The translations under genes and the position numbers were made by a program. Below are positions 10,221 to 22,034 of a DNA stretch of 64,000 bases, one piece after another. Source of the DNA: Agrypnia vestita (Eukaryota; Arthropoda; Insecta; Trichoptera; Phryganeidae); assembly GCA_016648135.1 (NCBI GenBank), contig JADDOH010002057.1:62001-126000 (forward strand). Direction: 5' to 3'. Under the pieces are notes generated by a model. It saw only the letters and a list, made by a program, of their open reading frames with translations. It had not been told where the DNA came from and ran no database searches. Within the stretch, counting starts at the first letter, position 1. Every line of letters starts with the position of its first letter.

Positions 10221-11656
10221 ATTATGGGATTATCATTGTGGAAATTTTCTCATTAAGGCCTTGCTTCCGAAGATTCTAGTTTCCATGAGAGTGGCTCTCA
10301 CCAATGGGATTGTGCTCGCCAGGCGTGAGATAATTGTGTGGTCGATGGTGGAAAATCAATACCGCCAGCAGATGCCTGAAACGAGGCTGTTAGCGAAACT
10401 GATTCTGTAATATCTATTTTATAACGTTGACGGTCCCTACGTATACTGTTGAATTTGCAAATATGCGAGTTTCGTTTTGCTATCTCAAACTATACAATTT
10501 ACTACATACTTCTGGATAGTGTGTAAAAAAAGTTTGATTTTCCTTAAATTAATTAAGATTTTCTTTAGCGATTTATTATTAGTGATATATTAATTATTAA
10601 ACGGGCAAAGTCATTAATTAATCACTCATCTGTAAATTCTTTATTATCGCTGGGTACACTTTCGAGAAATTTTGGTTCCAAATAACGCACCTAAGTACTT
10701 CGCTTTAATAATCTGCGCGTTACTGGTAACTCACATGCGTTGGTAACACCGATCTCCACGGCTAATCTCGCACTGGAAGAAATGTTAAAATAAAACTTAA
10801 CTATGGCCGCGACACGACTTTATTTTTCTCTACTGTTCGCGTCAAAGTGCGTTTGGAGGGAGTGGGACAGTGAATGGAGTGTTGTTAGGCCTCTATTTGC
10901 CGGGTCGCCCTATACACGACTTGGAACGAAGATGGCTTTTAGAATTTTAGAGAGACAAAAATTTGTGAAAAAAAAAATTTGCAAAAAAAATTCTATAAAA
11001 AAGTTACGGACGTTACACAAAGTTACGGGGAGAGACAGACTATATTGTAATTCCGAGAAATATCCTTAGGTAACCCACTAGATAAAATATTCCTAGTATA
11101 CCTACTTTGTTCTTATTTTAATTTGATGTTTTTAACAAGAGAATAATGAATGCATATTATCGGATAAATATTTAAACACAAATCTTAAAAAAAAAAATTG
11201 TCGGGAATCTCGACTGTCAGGCAGTTTGCATTCGGTAAGTTGACTTGTCAGGCAGTCGGCTATCGGGTAAACGGCTGTCGGGAAGTTAATAAAAAACCGA
11301 ATAATTGGTAATAATTGTGATGTGAACATTATAACATCACAAAGATATTTCTGTTATTTTTCCAAAACATTTTTTTGCCTTCAATGTTCATTCTTTAATG
11401 TACACGCATGACTGACATTCAATTTAAAATTACGGAGCCAATAAATTCAAAATAGAATATAAAAATCGATTAATATTGGGGTTCTGCTACCCACATGGAA
11501 GTGTACCTATGTATGCAAGCGAAGTTCGGAATTGACAAAAGACTAAAATGGACTAAAACAGGTAGAGATGCGGTCTCGTAGGCGCACGTGCGGAAAATCA
11601 ATAGACAAAAGAATGATCAAATTAAAATTTAGTGCAGAGAAAATTGTATGAATGGC
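10221..11656. other. Intronic sequence, mostly unassigned
   Basis: An open frame at 10803-11069 (+) starts MAATRLYF and ends in a lysine-rich stretch from A-runs. It has no recognisable domain, and its 3' part overlaps family F-like sequence, so I treat it as chance. The 11200-11300 block has a repeated 'gtcgggaa/gtcaggca' flavour. Nothing else is recognised. Confidence 0.3.
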
Positions 11657-11810
11657 TCGCTGAGATGGTTTGATGATGGGATACGTATGAGCAAAAAGAA
11701 GATGGTATAGAAAGTATATGAAGCGAGCGTTGAAGACAACAGGAACAGAGGGCCATCCTATAAGGTTCGCGAAAGACCTGGCAGTACAGATCAGATATTG
11801 TAGAAAAATA
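11657..11810 (+). pseudogene. Non-LTR retrotransposon ORF2 C-terminal fragment
   Basis: One frame reads RWFDDGIRMSKKKMV, a stop, then KVYEASVEDNRNRG. It has the order typical of the C-terminal tail of arthropod LINE polyproteins (R-W-x-G/D-H, then K-x-VYEA-x-VEG-x-RGRG). It is short, interrupted by a stop, and lacks reverse-transcriptase motifs. The lineage is not resolved. Confidence 0.5.
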
Positions 11811-12082
11811 TGATATTATTAAAAATCTTCAGCAAAAGTTGACGAGGCAAAAGTGGTGAGCCAAAAAAATGTGACACTCTATCCTAACTGCCTACCGCTG
11901 CGAAGTAAGGGCATGATAGTTAATTTTTTAGTTATTTAAAGATTTAAATTTTATAATATTACGCTCGTTTGATATATTTTTATGATTGATATTAATTATA
12001 CATATACATATAATAATATAATTAATAAATGTAATTTTTTTCATTTAAATCATTTATTGATTGTTTTATACTTCTTTATTAA

Positions 12083-12107
12083 CCACAAGACCAACAAGCT
12101 ACTCCAT
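12083..12107 (-). repeat. SINE 5' head fragment
   Basis: About 23 bp (accacaagaccaacaagcta...) identical to the tRNA-like 5' head of the SINE at 28067-28257, with no body attached. It may be a truncated remnant or an independent tRNA-head fragment. Confidence 0.45.
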
Positions 12108-12427
12108 AAATTTATACATTTTGTTATTTATAGGTTTATAATTTTATTCTTAGTTTTACTAGCTTCGAGGAAACTTCACTGGTCATACTTAGTGAACATT
12201 TTTTAGATATATAAGTTTTTATTACATTGTAAAAAAAAAATGAATTAATTAAAAAATAAATTAAGTATATAAATAACAGATATTTTATAAACGAACCGTA
12301 AAAATATCAATAGCATACTAACTACCACTAACGTAGAGAGAAGCTACACACTTCCACGTAGTGCTTACAATCTGCGACTGCGAAATAAATAAACAGTATG
12401 TCCTTGACCCCCGCGTCGAAAGTGCAC

Positions 12428-12469
12428 TCTCCTGATGACCCTGTGATATGACTCAGCGAAACGTCGAGA
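12428..12469 (+). ncRNA. Weak hammerhead-like motif (GTC type)
   Basis: TCTC (12428-12431) precedes CTGATGA (12432-12438). GAAA is at 12458-12461, palindromic ACGT at 12461-12464, the cleavage-type triplet GTC ends at 12465, and GAGA follows, so helix I can form four pairs. Helix II is poor: CTG/CAG with extra unpaired C residues. It could be a decayed ribozyme or a coincidence. A similar arrangement is on the minus strand at 62953-62994. Confidence 0.35.
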
Positions 12470-13164
12470 ATAGAATCTCAACACATCCTAACGGTTCGTA
12501 TAAGATATAATTTTTTTCAATACGTAAATATTAAGTTAGTTATCTTTATTCTTGATATTTCGCTCACCTCAAAACAACTCTATATTTAAACAATTTATAA
12601 TCAGTTTACGTATTTTGTTTTGATATTGCTGATGATTTTAAAATTATTTTTGGCTGGTGTCTTCCAGAACAGTTAGATTTATAAACACGTGGAGTCCACA
12701 TGGTTAACAAAATAGATAAATGTTATTATTATTAAAATAAAAGTAGGTATACCTCCTACATGCGGCACGTGCATGGCTCTCCAACTCGTTAAAGTTTTTC
12801 CTCCGTGGAACTTTGGTAATAGAAAGATGAACAAAGTTTGCATGGATGATTCTAACTTTCGTAAGTTTGAGTCACGGGTTCTGAAAAGATAATGTAATAA
12901 TAATGTACTGCAGACAGTATAAAAAGACGGCGTAAACGATAATCGAAGAATATCGAACAAGATAATAAATACAGAATAAACAAAGCAAAAAAATATATTA
13001 ATTTAACATTATAAACACATAATATATACCTACATGGTAATTCATAACAAATAAGTAAGACAAAGCTTTAAGGCAGTAGATTTAAGATAAAAGTAAATCT
13101 AAAAAAAAAATTGTATGATTTCAAAACATTGAGCTGTCAAGGAATTTCGTTGCATCGTTGAGAG

Positions 13165-13448
13165 ACTTTTTTTTAACTCGTGGCATCTGATTGCTTGCTT
13201 GTCTGACGAAAAAACTTTGGATCGATTTTCAACCCTTTTCTCGTGATCCAATCGAGCTGAAACTTTGCAAGCAGACTCATGGCGACGATCAAGAAGATCT
13301 ATCAAATTTTCGTTAAACAAAAAAAATTATAGTATAATTTTGGATTTTTCAAAATTTTCATGGTTTTTTCATACAACTCAGTAAACACAAAACCCGAAAA
13401 TTAGAAAGGGAGTATTGTAAAAACTTGGTTTTTATGGGATAGTTTTTA
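13165..13448 (-). repeat. Dispersed repeat family E, copy 1
   Basis: Read on the minus strand it runs from 'cataaaaaccaagtttttac' through 'ctccctttct' to 'gttaaaaaaaag', with a conserved core 'ctcgattggatcacgagaaa' and 'atcgatccaaagttttttcg'. Copies on the plus strand lie at 20968, 23189 and 46958. The family has short inverted ends (ACTCCCTTTCT and AGAAAGGGAGT). Confidence 0.75.
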
Positions 13449-13449
13449 T

Positions 13450-14253
13450 TACTTGATGAACCCGACAGAACGTGCTCTTCCATGTTCCGAGAAATAGAAC
13501 ATCCTATACCCAAAATACATTTTTATTTCCTCATGCAAGGCATATAATAATAATTGTATCGATCTTGATCTCTTCAATGTCGGTTTTAGCGCATTGAAAA
13601 TAATTCTATATATTATATGTGGTATATAAGCAGAGGCAGCAACATCCAAAAAAAATTAATGCAGTCATCGAGGATAACTAATTTATAATGGATTGAATTT
13701 GAGATTTTATAGGAAACATATCCTATAAATTTATAGTAAACAAGATTTCGTAAGGCATAGATACATAAAATCTAGAATTCAGTACATTTTAAACAAGTTA
13801 TCCTTAGTGACTGCATTCAAAATATTTTTTTAATTTTTAGGGTACTGCTGCCTTTGCTTTTACACCCCATATATGTCATTTATTCTAGCGCCACTAAACT
13901 ATTTCACCATAGCATTACTCCACTTACGGATTGAAATCATCAACACTAAATCAACTTGGACAATCACTCACTACATTAAATCTTCTCATCCTCCACCTCT
14001 ACTTTGACTTCTACCTCCTCACCACTTCCCTCTCATCCCTATTCCCGTATTACTATCGAAACTCATTAATTTAAATAATATCTTAATTTATTACCATTAT
14101 TTTACTTAAATATTTTTTGTTGATTACTAAAATATATACGCTTAGCTTTTAAATATTATCTTAACCAATAACGTACTTTAAAGATTGTGGCCACGCCCCC
14201 GCTCAAAATTTAACCTGTTTACCAAAATGGGTAATGAATAGTTAGTATACGTC
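13450..14253. other. Intronic sequence, no feature recognised
   Basis: Includes a pyrimidine-rich block (13980-14045) composed of ctc/ctt words without splice context. No gene or repeat match within the window was noticed. Confidence 0.3.
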
Positions 14254-14293
14254 CGTCCTGACAAGAATACAGTGGTATCGAAACCGGTAGACG
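14254..14293 (+). ncRNA. Hammerhead-like motif with a core substitution
   Basis: CGTC (14254-14257) pairs with GACG (14290-14293) as helix I. The core reads CTGACAA where CUGANGA is expected, so the universally conserved G8 is A. Helix II is GAATAC/GTATC with loop AGTG. GAAA and palindromic ACCGGT follow, then A as the cleavage-site base. The following 'aagtggttta' and 'aaccacaaagttaacg' link it to the terminal repeats near 9401 and 8957. G8 acts in catalysis in known hammerheads, so this copy is probably inactive. Confidence 0.6.
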
Positions 14294-14639
14294 TAAAGTT
14301 ACTCTAAGTGGTTTATGGAAAAATTTTGATTGAATAAAAATAATAATTATGTCCAACCACAAAGTTAACGCTATAAATGTCAAAAGTAGATTAAAAATGT
14401 TTTCTTTTATGAAATAATACAACATTTAAATTTATCAGAACTGGACAAGAGGACTAGAAGTATTTGTTAACTTGGTTACGTTTGGGGCAGATTGTATAAA
14501 AAATTACACTCGCAGCTTCATAAATTTTGTTATAAAATCTTTCGGCAGATGGTTCTAATTCACACATACTGTTTCATATAATTATGCAATTCAGATTTAT
14601 TTCATAGTCAGGCATTACAATTATGGGAAGGTTTTTGGT

Positions 14640-15027
14640 TGTACAGAACGCACGCCCCTGATGCGTATTAGTCAAAAAATTGTTTTATTTCACGAAAATT
14701 ATTTTAGTCTCCAAAAGCACATAAAGTCCCTCCGTAAAGCCAAAATGCGTCTGTACGAGACTCTTTTTGGACCATCGCAGTGCGAAAATCTGGATTCGAT
14801 CCAAGTTTTATCAACTCTTTGAAATTGAAGGTATTTCAGTGCAAAATTCTGAGAAAGACCTTTGATCAAGTTCGCAAAATAAAAGATAATATTGCAGTCG
14901 CAATTTCAACCTTGAAATTTATGAGCTCTGTAAATATCCCGACGTTGACAAATTTATTAAAACCCAACCTCTTCGATAAGCCGGATGATCTGGCTCAGAT
15001 GAAGTGTTTTTACTGTGAGATTTCATA
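14640..15027 (+). other. Coding-like stretch, unrecognised
   Basis: Two overlapping frames are unusually protein-like for this window. One has LQKHIKSLRKAKMRLYETLF followed by GPSQCENLDSIQVL. The next frame runs from 14780 to 15025 and has KTFDQVRKIKDNIAVAISTL and LFDKPDDLAQMKCFYCEIS. Together they could be a frameshifted remnant of a longer protein, perhaps a transposon product. I recognise no domain, and splice sites are not evident. This is a remnant at best. Confidence 0.3.
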
Positions 15028-15059
15028 ACACAAACCGTAACATTAATAAACCAGACGAG

Positions 15060-15292
15060 AATAGGTCTTTTCATGTAAGCTTGCAATTGGATACAGTGTG
15101 TAATACGCGCATTGTATTGTGTTAAGTTTACGGATACGCCCCTCTCGTATCCGTAAACTTAACATAAGGATTCAATACGCATATTACGCACTGTACCCAC
15201 CTTAGAGTATATACAATCTTAGACCAGTAGATTGTATATACTCTAAGGTACCCACACTAATTCATTTGCAAACTTATTTGAAAAGACCTATA
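15060..15292. repeat. Long inverted-repeat MITE
   Basis: The outer ends 'ataggtcttttca' (15061) and 'tgaaaagacctat' (ending 15291) are complementary. Pairing continues inward through 'gtaagcttgcaa'/'ttgcaaacttat' to a strong inner palindrome, 'gttaagtttacggatacg'/'cgtatccgtaaacttaac' (about 15121-15163). The right arm is interrupted by a separate 47-bp hairpin insertion at 15201-15247. Non-coding. Confidence 0.85.
15193..15255. mobile_element. 47-bp perfect hairpin flanked by an 8-bp direct repeat
   Basis: CTTAGAGTATATACAATCT (15201-15219), a 9-base loop and the exact reverse complement (15229-15247) form a complete hairpin. The 8-bp word gtacccac lies directly on both sides (15193-15200 and 15248-15255), as expected of a target-site duplication. 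It sits inside one arm of the larger MITE at 15060-15292, whose other arm lacks it, so the insertion is the younger event. An 8-bp duplication is the size made by hAT-type transposases. The source element is unknown. Confidence 0.85.
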
Positions 15293-15405
15293 CCTATCAG
15301 TATGTCGATGATAGGTAGGATAATCTTAGAAAAATAAAGTGAAAGATGTGAGAAAGTAGTGCCTAAACGAAGACGTCCTAATTGTTATCGTAATGAAAAA
15401 ATATT

Positions 15406-16012
15406 TCAGAATATTTTGGGTTTGTTCAAATCTTTCTGAACATTGCTGGATTTATGTCACAGAGACATTATTAATCAATTGATTAATAATGTCTCTTTGA
15501 CATAAATCCAGCACTGTTCTGAATATTTGAACAAACCCAAAATATTCTGAATTGTAAATACTGGTAAAAAAGGAATTTTAACAAAAAATTGGAAATAATA
15601 TTTCCTGGCGTATCCTAGTGTAATACAAGTAATTCGGATGAATTTCATTACACAAAAAAAGTATATTGCTTCCAAAATTCCGCAATCAATTGTAGATTTT
15701 CTCATTAGCGACATCTGTGCGGATTTAGGGGAATGAAAATGGCTTTGTACAGGCCGCATGGAAAGGCGGTTACAACTCATATGTGAAAGCTTGCCACACA
15801 ATTTGAACATTTATACAACTTTCAAAAAATTAGTAAGCATGGTATATTCTATCATGGGTGGAAATGGCGAATGTTACATTGTGTAAAGTGATCATTTAAG
15901 CCAACCATTAGATAGGTCATAAGTCCTATGTACACCCAAATGACTTCTATACCTACTTTCCCATAAGAAATACAGTTTCGTCTCTGTGAGATATCTATAA
16001 TATACATTAATA
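15406..16012 (-). repeat. Family A repeat, full copy with terminal palindrome (A3)
   Basis: Reverse-orientation counterpart of 5935-6529. The 145-bp palindrome (15406-15550, outer arms 'tcagaatattttgggtttgt') comes first. The body follows (tgtgcggatttaggggaatg, gtacaggccgcatggaaag), and the 5' end 'gtttcgtctctgtgagat' closes near 16005. An ORF of 111 codons on the minus strand (15475-15810) is not conserved in the other copy and is judged non-coding. Confidence 0.85.
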
Positions 16013-19000
16013 GAAAAAATATTTTGTTGTGAACGCATAAACGTCAGTCATGTATTGCCAGTTTGTGAAAATTCACATGCTCGTAAATTAAAATACTTCA
16101 TTTGCGACCAAGTAGAGAGGTTAAATTCAATACCTACACGGTGTCTACGTAAAATTTAAAATAAATTAAAAACAAAACAAATCTAGTACCTACTACACAT
16201 ATTACAATACTTAACAATAATTTGCTAATAAAATTTTAAAATGTTCAAAATAAATTTAATGAAATTCCGTCATGATTTTTGCACAAAAACATTATAGTGC
16301 TTATTATGGGCCTTTCAATTTATTTTATTATCTAATTTCTAAAATAATTAGTAATATATTTATTTTAAACAAATAAATATTATATCTACTTATGTACAAG
16401 GCATACACATATTCATACATCATAATTTATCATTTTAACTTAATTATGCAACTGTCAATAAAGATTACGAAATTTCGATAATACTGCGGCATTAATCAGA
16501 TGAAATTGTAAACACATTCGTAAACAATGTCATGTGATTATATTTACTTATTATTTATCATTGGCTATCAATATTGACACTTTAACGCATGTATCATAAT
16601 ATCTACAATTCATTGCGGAAGGAACATATTTCAACAGAACGATTTATTACGTTTTTTTCTACACTACAATACAAAATATGGCATATTAATTATTTTTAGC
16701 TATAATTTTTTGTACTTACTTTTTACTACTAATTCGATTGTCTTTCTTAAAAGTAAAGAAGTCTACATGCCGGTTATATCGGTTGTATTATTAATATAAA
16801 AGTCACGCTGGGTTTTTAAGGTTAGGTAATAATATTTGATAAAGATAAATGTCTTCGACGCAGCTCGAACTGATTATAAGATTTAATGTGATGAAAACTA
16901 TAAAGTAAAAATTATTGAATATTTGAAAAAAAATTATGAAAAAATACTAGAAAGTAGAAAATAATTTTTTTAGGATCCACATTAAGTACTAAAAACAATT
17001 ACGGTATAAGTGTATGCCAATAAAATAAAATGCGTGGGGTTCTCCAACCCCTACGATAGCTTGTATTAGATAAATATATATATTGTACTTTAACATCACT
17101 ATATAAAACCATCACCAAACAAAATTATTCGATAAGTTAAACATAGTTATGTTTTACACATACCAAAAATTGCTAATATAATGCGAAAATAAAGTTTCAT
17201 CCGTTTACACTCAAATTTACTCTCTCCTGAGTTATCTACCTGGTGGAATATTAGATTATTAAATTAAATATATGAAAGGATAAAAATTAAAACTATTCAG
17301 TTTGTCATCATAATCAATAGAACAGCCCGGCTTGGACCCTGGCCTTCTCAAGCAACTTTCCTCACATCCTCCATGTCAGATATATCTTCAATGTCGATTT
17401 TCAGACAACGTTTCGACGCTGAATACTGATCTAAAGCCATGACGGCATTACTCAAAAATAGAAAATTTCATTTGGTGTGTGTAAACGACTTAATCACCAG
17501 AAATCACTAGAAAGATATTTGGCAAAAATATGATCAAATTTATACTTCATACTCGTTACCATGGTGAACACATATTTTATACAACATCTACATACATAAT
17601 TCAAATCTCTACTTGAGTTAAATTATATTTTTATAGGTTTCATTGGGTATAGAATTTGATAGGGTATAGAGTTATGTTATGTTTTACACAAAATATAATT
17701 AATCTGAGATAGAGAAAGCATAGTTTATATTTTCCATCCATTTTAATTATCATCACGAGTAATCTCTACAATCATGAAATATTGCGACAATTTTTAAAAA
17801 TTCACATGTTAGAAAAGTCACAATACTCGCGTATTCAAAAGAATAACCTTCACGTCCCCGTAGATAAAAAATTGAAAGTTAAACAAGTATTTTTAAAAAT
17901 GTAATCAAATTTCATTCCTTCCTGTCTTCCTTTCTTCTCAGTGAACTTTATACTTAACACGTACTCAGACGGTAACAATTGTGTTCACTTGATTTTTTTT
18001 TAATTTATCTTGGTTGTTGTCTACTCACGATTAATAACGACGTTTAAAATAGACACATTTTATATGTCAGCGACATAATCTTTATGTGCGAAATTAATAT
18101 CAGTATTGTCTATTTAATCTAATAACCTTACAAGGATATAAAATTCTTAATCTTAATACGACAGTCAACTCATTGTAGAGATATTATCTTTGAGGAGATA
18201 TTTTCGATGGATCAAGCCTTCGCGTTAATCGAAATATAAAAATGCAAAAAATTCTTTCGTAATAAAAAAATGATAAACAGAAAATTTGTATTAAAAAATA
18301 AAACTATTTGCTATTGTTTTGTCCTGGTGAGAAGGTTAGAGTGAGAATTGAAGTTGTTTTCTAGAAGTGCTTTCGCCAAAATGACTAATAGCTGACAAAA
18401 TGGCCGTGAAAGTTAAAATTTACGTCCATTTTAGAATAAAACATTATAGCAAAGCAGCAATATCCAATTATCAAAATAGAAAAACCAGCTATTTCGTAGT
18501 AAACATAGCAATATTCATATTTAAAAGTTAAATATTTATTTATACATACATATAAATAAAGTATAAAAGGAAAACCGAGGTGGCAATTATTTTTAAAAAC
18601 TAGACATGTAGTTTTCATAAACTGCGGAGAAATTAATTAAAATTAGTTTATTGTATTTTTCTCAGAAATACCTCAGTGAGTTTGTTTTTATATCCCTTAT
18701 ATAGTATATTGCTTTGCGTTTATATCCCTCATATATAGTACTCGTATATTGGTATATTGATATGGTGAAAAAATTATCAATGATAGATATCATTTGATGA
18801 TTTACAATTAATGTGTTCATTAAAATATTCAATTTTCAAATATTCAACGTACGTTAAAAATAATTAATTTAATTTATGGTGTAATCGAATTATTTATATT
18901 GGTTTGATTATTTGGACTGAACCGTATAATCGAGTAATTAATATCACACAGTCAGATGAATTAAATTATTAACTAATAATTTCCGCTTTACAAAATTTAA

Positions 19001-19404
19001 ATAATTATTCATACAAATAGATTATACTCCATCTCACGCGCATTACATGTAATATAATGTAATCAAATTATAAACAGTTTATTTAACGTTAATTAAAATT
19101 AAATTTATTTCATATTAAATAATTAAAATAAAATTAATTAAAAAAGCTTTAAATATTTACAAAATGACGTAATGAATTTAAGAAGGTCATCCCTAAGATT
19201 ATCTTGAATTTCGTAATTTCTTTTAAACTAATCAATTTTCGAGAACTGAAGAAAAAATATTTTTATGTGAAAACAACTCAACATAAATGAACAATTAAAA
19301 AATATATAACATTTCGTATTAATAAAATATCATCTAACAAATTAAATAAAGTGATTTATATTGATTAAAATTATAAACACATTTTTATATTTATGATTTA
19401 ATCA
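16013..19404. other. Very AT-rich intronic sequence
   Basis: Apart from a small LINE-like fragment at 17320-17410, I see no gene, splice-flanked exon or repeated element here. It is rich in A/T runs and short chance frames. Confidence 0.35.
17320..17410 (-). pseudogene. Short LINE ORF2 C-terminal fragment
   Basis: Minus-strand translation contains GKLLEKARVQAGLF, the kind of short tail that ends several arthropod non-LTR polyproteins. The + strand just left of it contains 'catcataatc', consistent with a GAT-rich 3' tail. It is very short, so confidence is limited. Confidence 0.4.
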
Positions 19405-19817
19405 AATGGAATGAGCGAACACTGGACGTTTTTGAAAGGAAAATTTTGAGGCGTATCTTCGGACCGGTTCTTGAAAATGAACTTTGGCGCAGACGTTACA
19501 ACAATGAGCTCTATACACTGTTTAAGGAGCTAAACGTCACAAAATTTATAAATCTGGGAAGACTTCGGTGACTCGGTCATGTGGATAGAATGGCCGAGCA
19601 TCAAGCACCAAAGTCCCTGCTGAACTAAAGACCGATAGAGCGAAGGAGCTTAGGAAGTCCAAATTTAAAATGGAGCGACAACGTCCTCAAAGACATTTCT
19701 ATCTTGGAGGTTCTGAACTGTAGAGAGCTGGCACTAAACCGAGATGAGTGGAAGAAGCCTCTTGAGGAGGCCAAGACCCACCAGGGGTTGTAGAGCCAAG
19801 AGTGATGATGATGCTGA
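19405..19817 (+). pseudogene. Non-LTR retrotransposon 3' end (5'-truncated), two stops
   Basis: A single frame from 19411 reads ERTLDVFERKILRRIFGPVL, ELWRRRYNNELYTLFKELNV and LGRLR, then a stop where Trp is expected, LGHVDRMAEHQAPKSLLN, another stop, RSLGSPNLKWSDNVLKDI, RELALNRDEWKKPLEEAKTH and QGL, with its proper TAG. This is the C-terminal tail of a LINE reverse-transcriptase polyprotein; the polymerase domain itself is lost. It ends in a short TGATGATGATG tail. The same family is present on the minus strand at 42251-42450. 5' truncation and short microsatellite tails fit target-primed reverse transcription. Confidence 0.85.
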
Positions 19818-20967
19818 TTTTAACTAAATATTTATATTACGTCATCATTGACTTCTTCATCCACATATATTCCGCTTCAGACTTCTATCCACAGAACTGC
19901 AATTCATACATTTCGTGTACACTTCGCTTTACATTTTTCGCTTTGTTTTACATTTTTCGCTTGGTTAGCCAGCAACGCGTTCACGTTAAAAATTTTCTTG
20001 AATCGTTCATATTAATTAATGTACAGTCGGCCACTGATGAATGTATTGCAATTACACTTTTTTATAATTAAAGTAAACTTATATTTAAATACATTTAATG
20101 TTTAATTGTTTTATGGATAGATAACGAAATAATATTAATCACATCTTAACAATAATGATGACTGTCGATGTCCTTAGCTGAAACTAGTTTTTGTTGATTA
20201 GCTGAATGCTGAATGCTTGATGATGAGCCGAAATTGTTTTTTGTTGATTTTGAACAGTATATTTTATTCAAGAAATTGTAATGTTTTGAAAATGGTTTAA
20301 TAATTATCATTCTGAATGAGTTAAATTCACATTAATTTTAAAACAAACACCACACTGCTCGCGGTGTACATAACCGAAAATACGAGTCAAGTGCATTGTG
20401 TTTTCATTAAAAAATAAAATTATTCATTCATTTTGTCATTGTGTGCAAATTTCACCACGGTATTATAAATATTTATTAAACATCCGTAACCACATTTCCA
20501 TAATAAATATTCTCCATTACTTTTAGACTGAAAATACTATTATAATAAAACAAATAATTAGTTCTAAAAATAGCTATACACGTGGAATCTTTTGTCTCGA
20601 TAGTAGCTCCGAAAATTGTTAACAGTATTTTATAGAGAGAAGGTTGAGCTGAACGAATTATTTATTTTTACGAATGCCGTTACAGACGTTGTAAGCAAAA
20701 ATATATTTCAGTGGAAGAAAAGGCGACACGTTCAATACAAATTCATATTTTCTTCGAAGGCTTCTGGCAATGACGGTGGATGATCGGATCTACAACCCTG
20801 CCTGAACTGAAGTATAAGATTTAAACCTGCAGTCTGAAATTCTAGAGTTCTTGAAAATGCATAGGCGACATGTTATGTGTCACCTCGTAGTCGTCACCGA
20901 CAAATACAGTTTCAATGGCACTCTTTCAGGGAAATACGAGTAATGGCAATGTAGAGTAATTCACATA
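19818..20967. other. Intronic sequence, no feature recognised
   Basis: AT-rich. A minor local repetition 'gctgaatgctgaatgcttga' lies near 20202. The open frame at 19802-20071 begins inside the LINE tail and has no recognised domain. Confidence 0.3.
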
Positions 20968-21515
20968 AAAAATTAACCCATAAAAACCAAGTTTTTACTA
21001 TACTCCCTTTCTTTGTAAAACATAACAACAATTAAAGACGAATTAAAACATGTAACATAACACTAAGCTTACAGTAATTTAATATATTTCTAAAATGTCA
21101 GATGTTTTCAGCTTTGATAAGACACTTCATGCTTTGAAGATTAAATTCTAAAAACATTTGTCAGTCAATTTAGATTTTCGACATTCGTAGTGAAGTACCT
21201 ATTATGTATACCGACGGAGTAATTCAAATTTAGAAAATATTCCGCGACGTTATCGGGCCGCCGTTGCTAGTAATCAAAATTTGGTAATGATTCCAATTTG
21301 AAAAAACCATTAAAATTTCTAAAAATCCGAAATTATACTATAATTATTAATTTTTTTTAACGAAAATTTGATTAACCTTCTTGATCATCGCCACGAGTCT
21401 GCTTACAAAGTTTTAGTTCGGTTGGATTACGGGAAAAGGGTTAAAAATCGATCCAAAGTTTTTTCGTCAGATAAGCAGACAAGTAGACAAGCAGACTCTT
21501 CTAGTTAAAAGAAAG
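20968..21515 (+). repeat. Dispersed repeat family E, copy 2 with extra internal sequence
   Basis: Opens with 'cccataaaaaccaagttttt' and 'actccctttctt' and closes with 'atcgatccaaagttttttcg' and 'gttaaaagaaagggag'. The middle (about 21015-21300) is longer than in copies 1, 3 and 4 and unlike them, suggesting an insertion or a variant of the family. Confidence 0.75.
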
Positions 21516-22034
21516 GGAGCAAAAAGAATGTTGTTTGCGAGAATTTTTACGTTCCATATATTATTTTAAGAATGTCCGAATACATTTTCAAGCATAACTT
21601 ATACATATGTAAACTTACTTTACGGATTTTTCCATTTTGTAAAGTTGTCCGGGTTCAAAAATAGCTTTGATATTTTGCATGTCAACTGAAAGGCGAAAAT
21701 TTAACGAGATGTAATGTTTTTTAAAATACTTGGCAACACTTTGTAAATGGAACTGCTTCGCATGAACGAAGCTCAAAGGCACTAGAATCAAAGAGAGAAA
21801 TCGGGTGTTTTACAAGGGTGCTGGAATGTGAAAATATATTAAAAGAAATACATTCATCGTCCTTATTTCAAATGCTCGGATATCCGTTGTCATCAAAATG
21901 AGTTTTTTATCTTAAATTTTTATCTTAGATTTGGTTATTTTTTAATACTGCGTTTTTGAATCAATTATGTCATAGACTAGCAGTTAAGGAATCGCTGATT
22001 GCCTGCTGCTGGGCCCAGTGGGCAGTTTTATGTA

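Noticed and set aside
10803..11069. 88-codon frame MAATRLYFS... as a gene
   Set aside because: No domain, lysine run produced by A-runs, and the 3' part overlaps a dispersed repeat.
15475..15810. 111-codon minus-strand frame as a gene
   Set aside because: It lies within family A repeat; the other full copy (5935-6529) does not preserve the frame.
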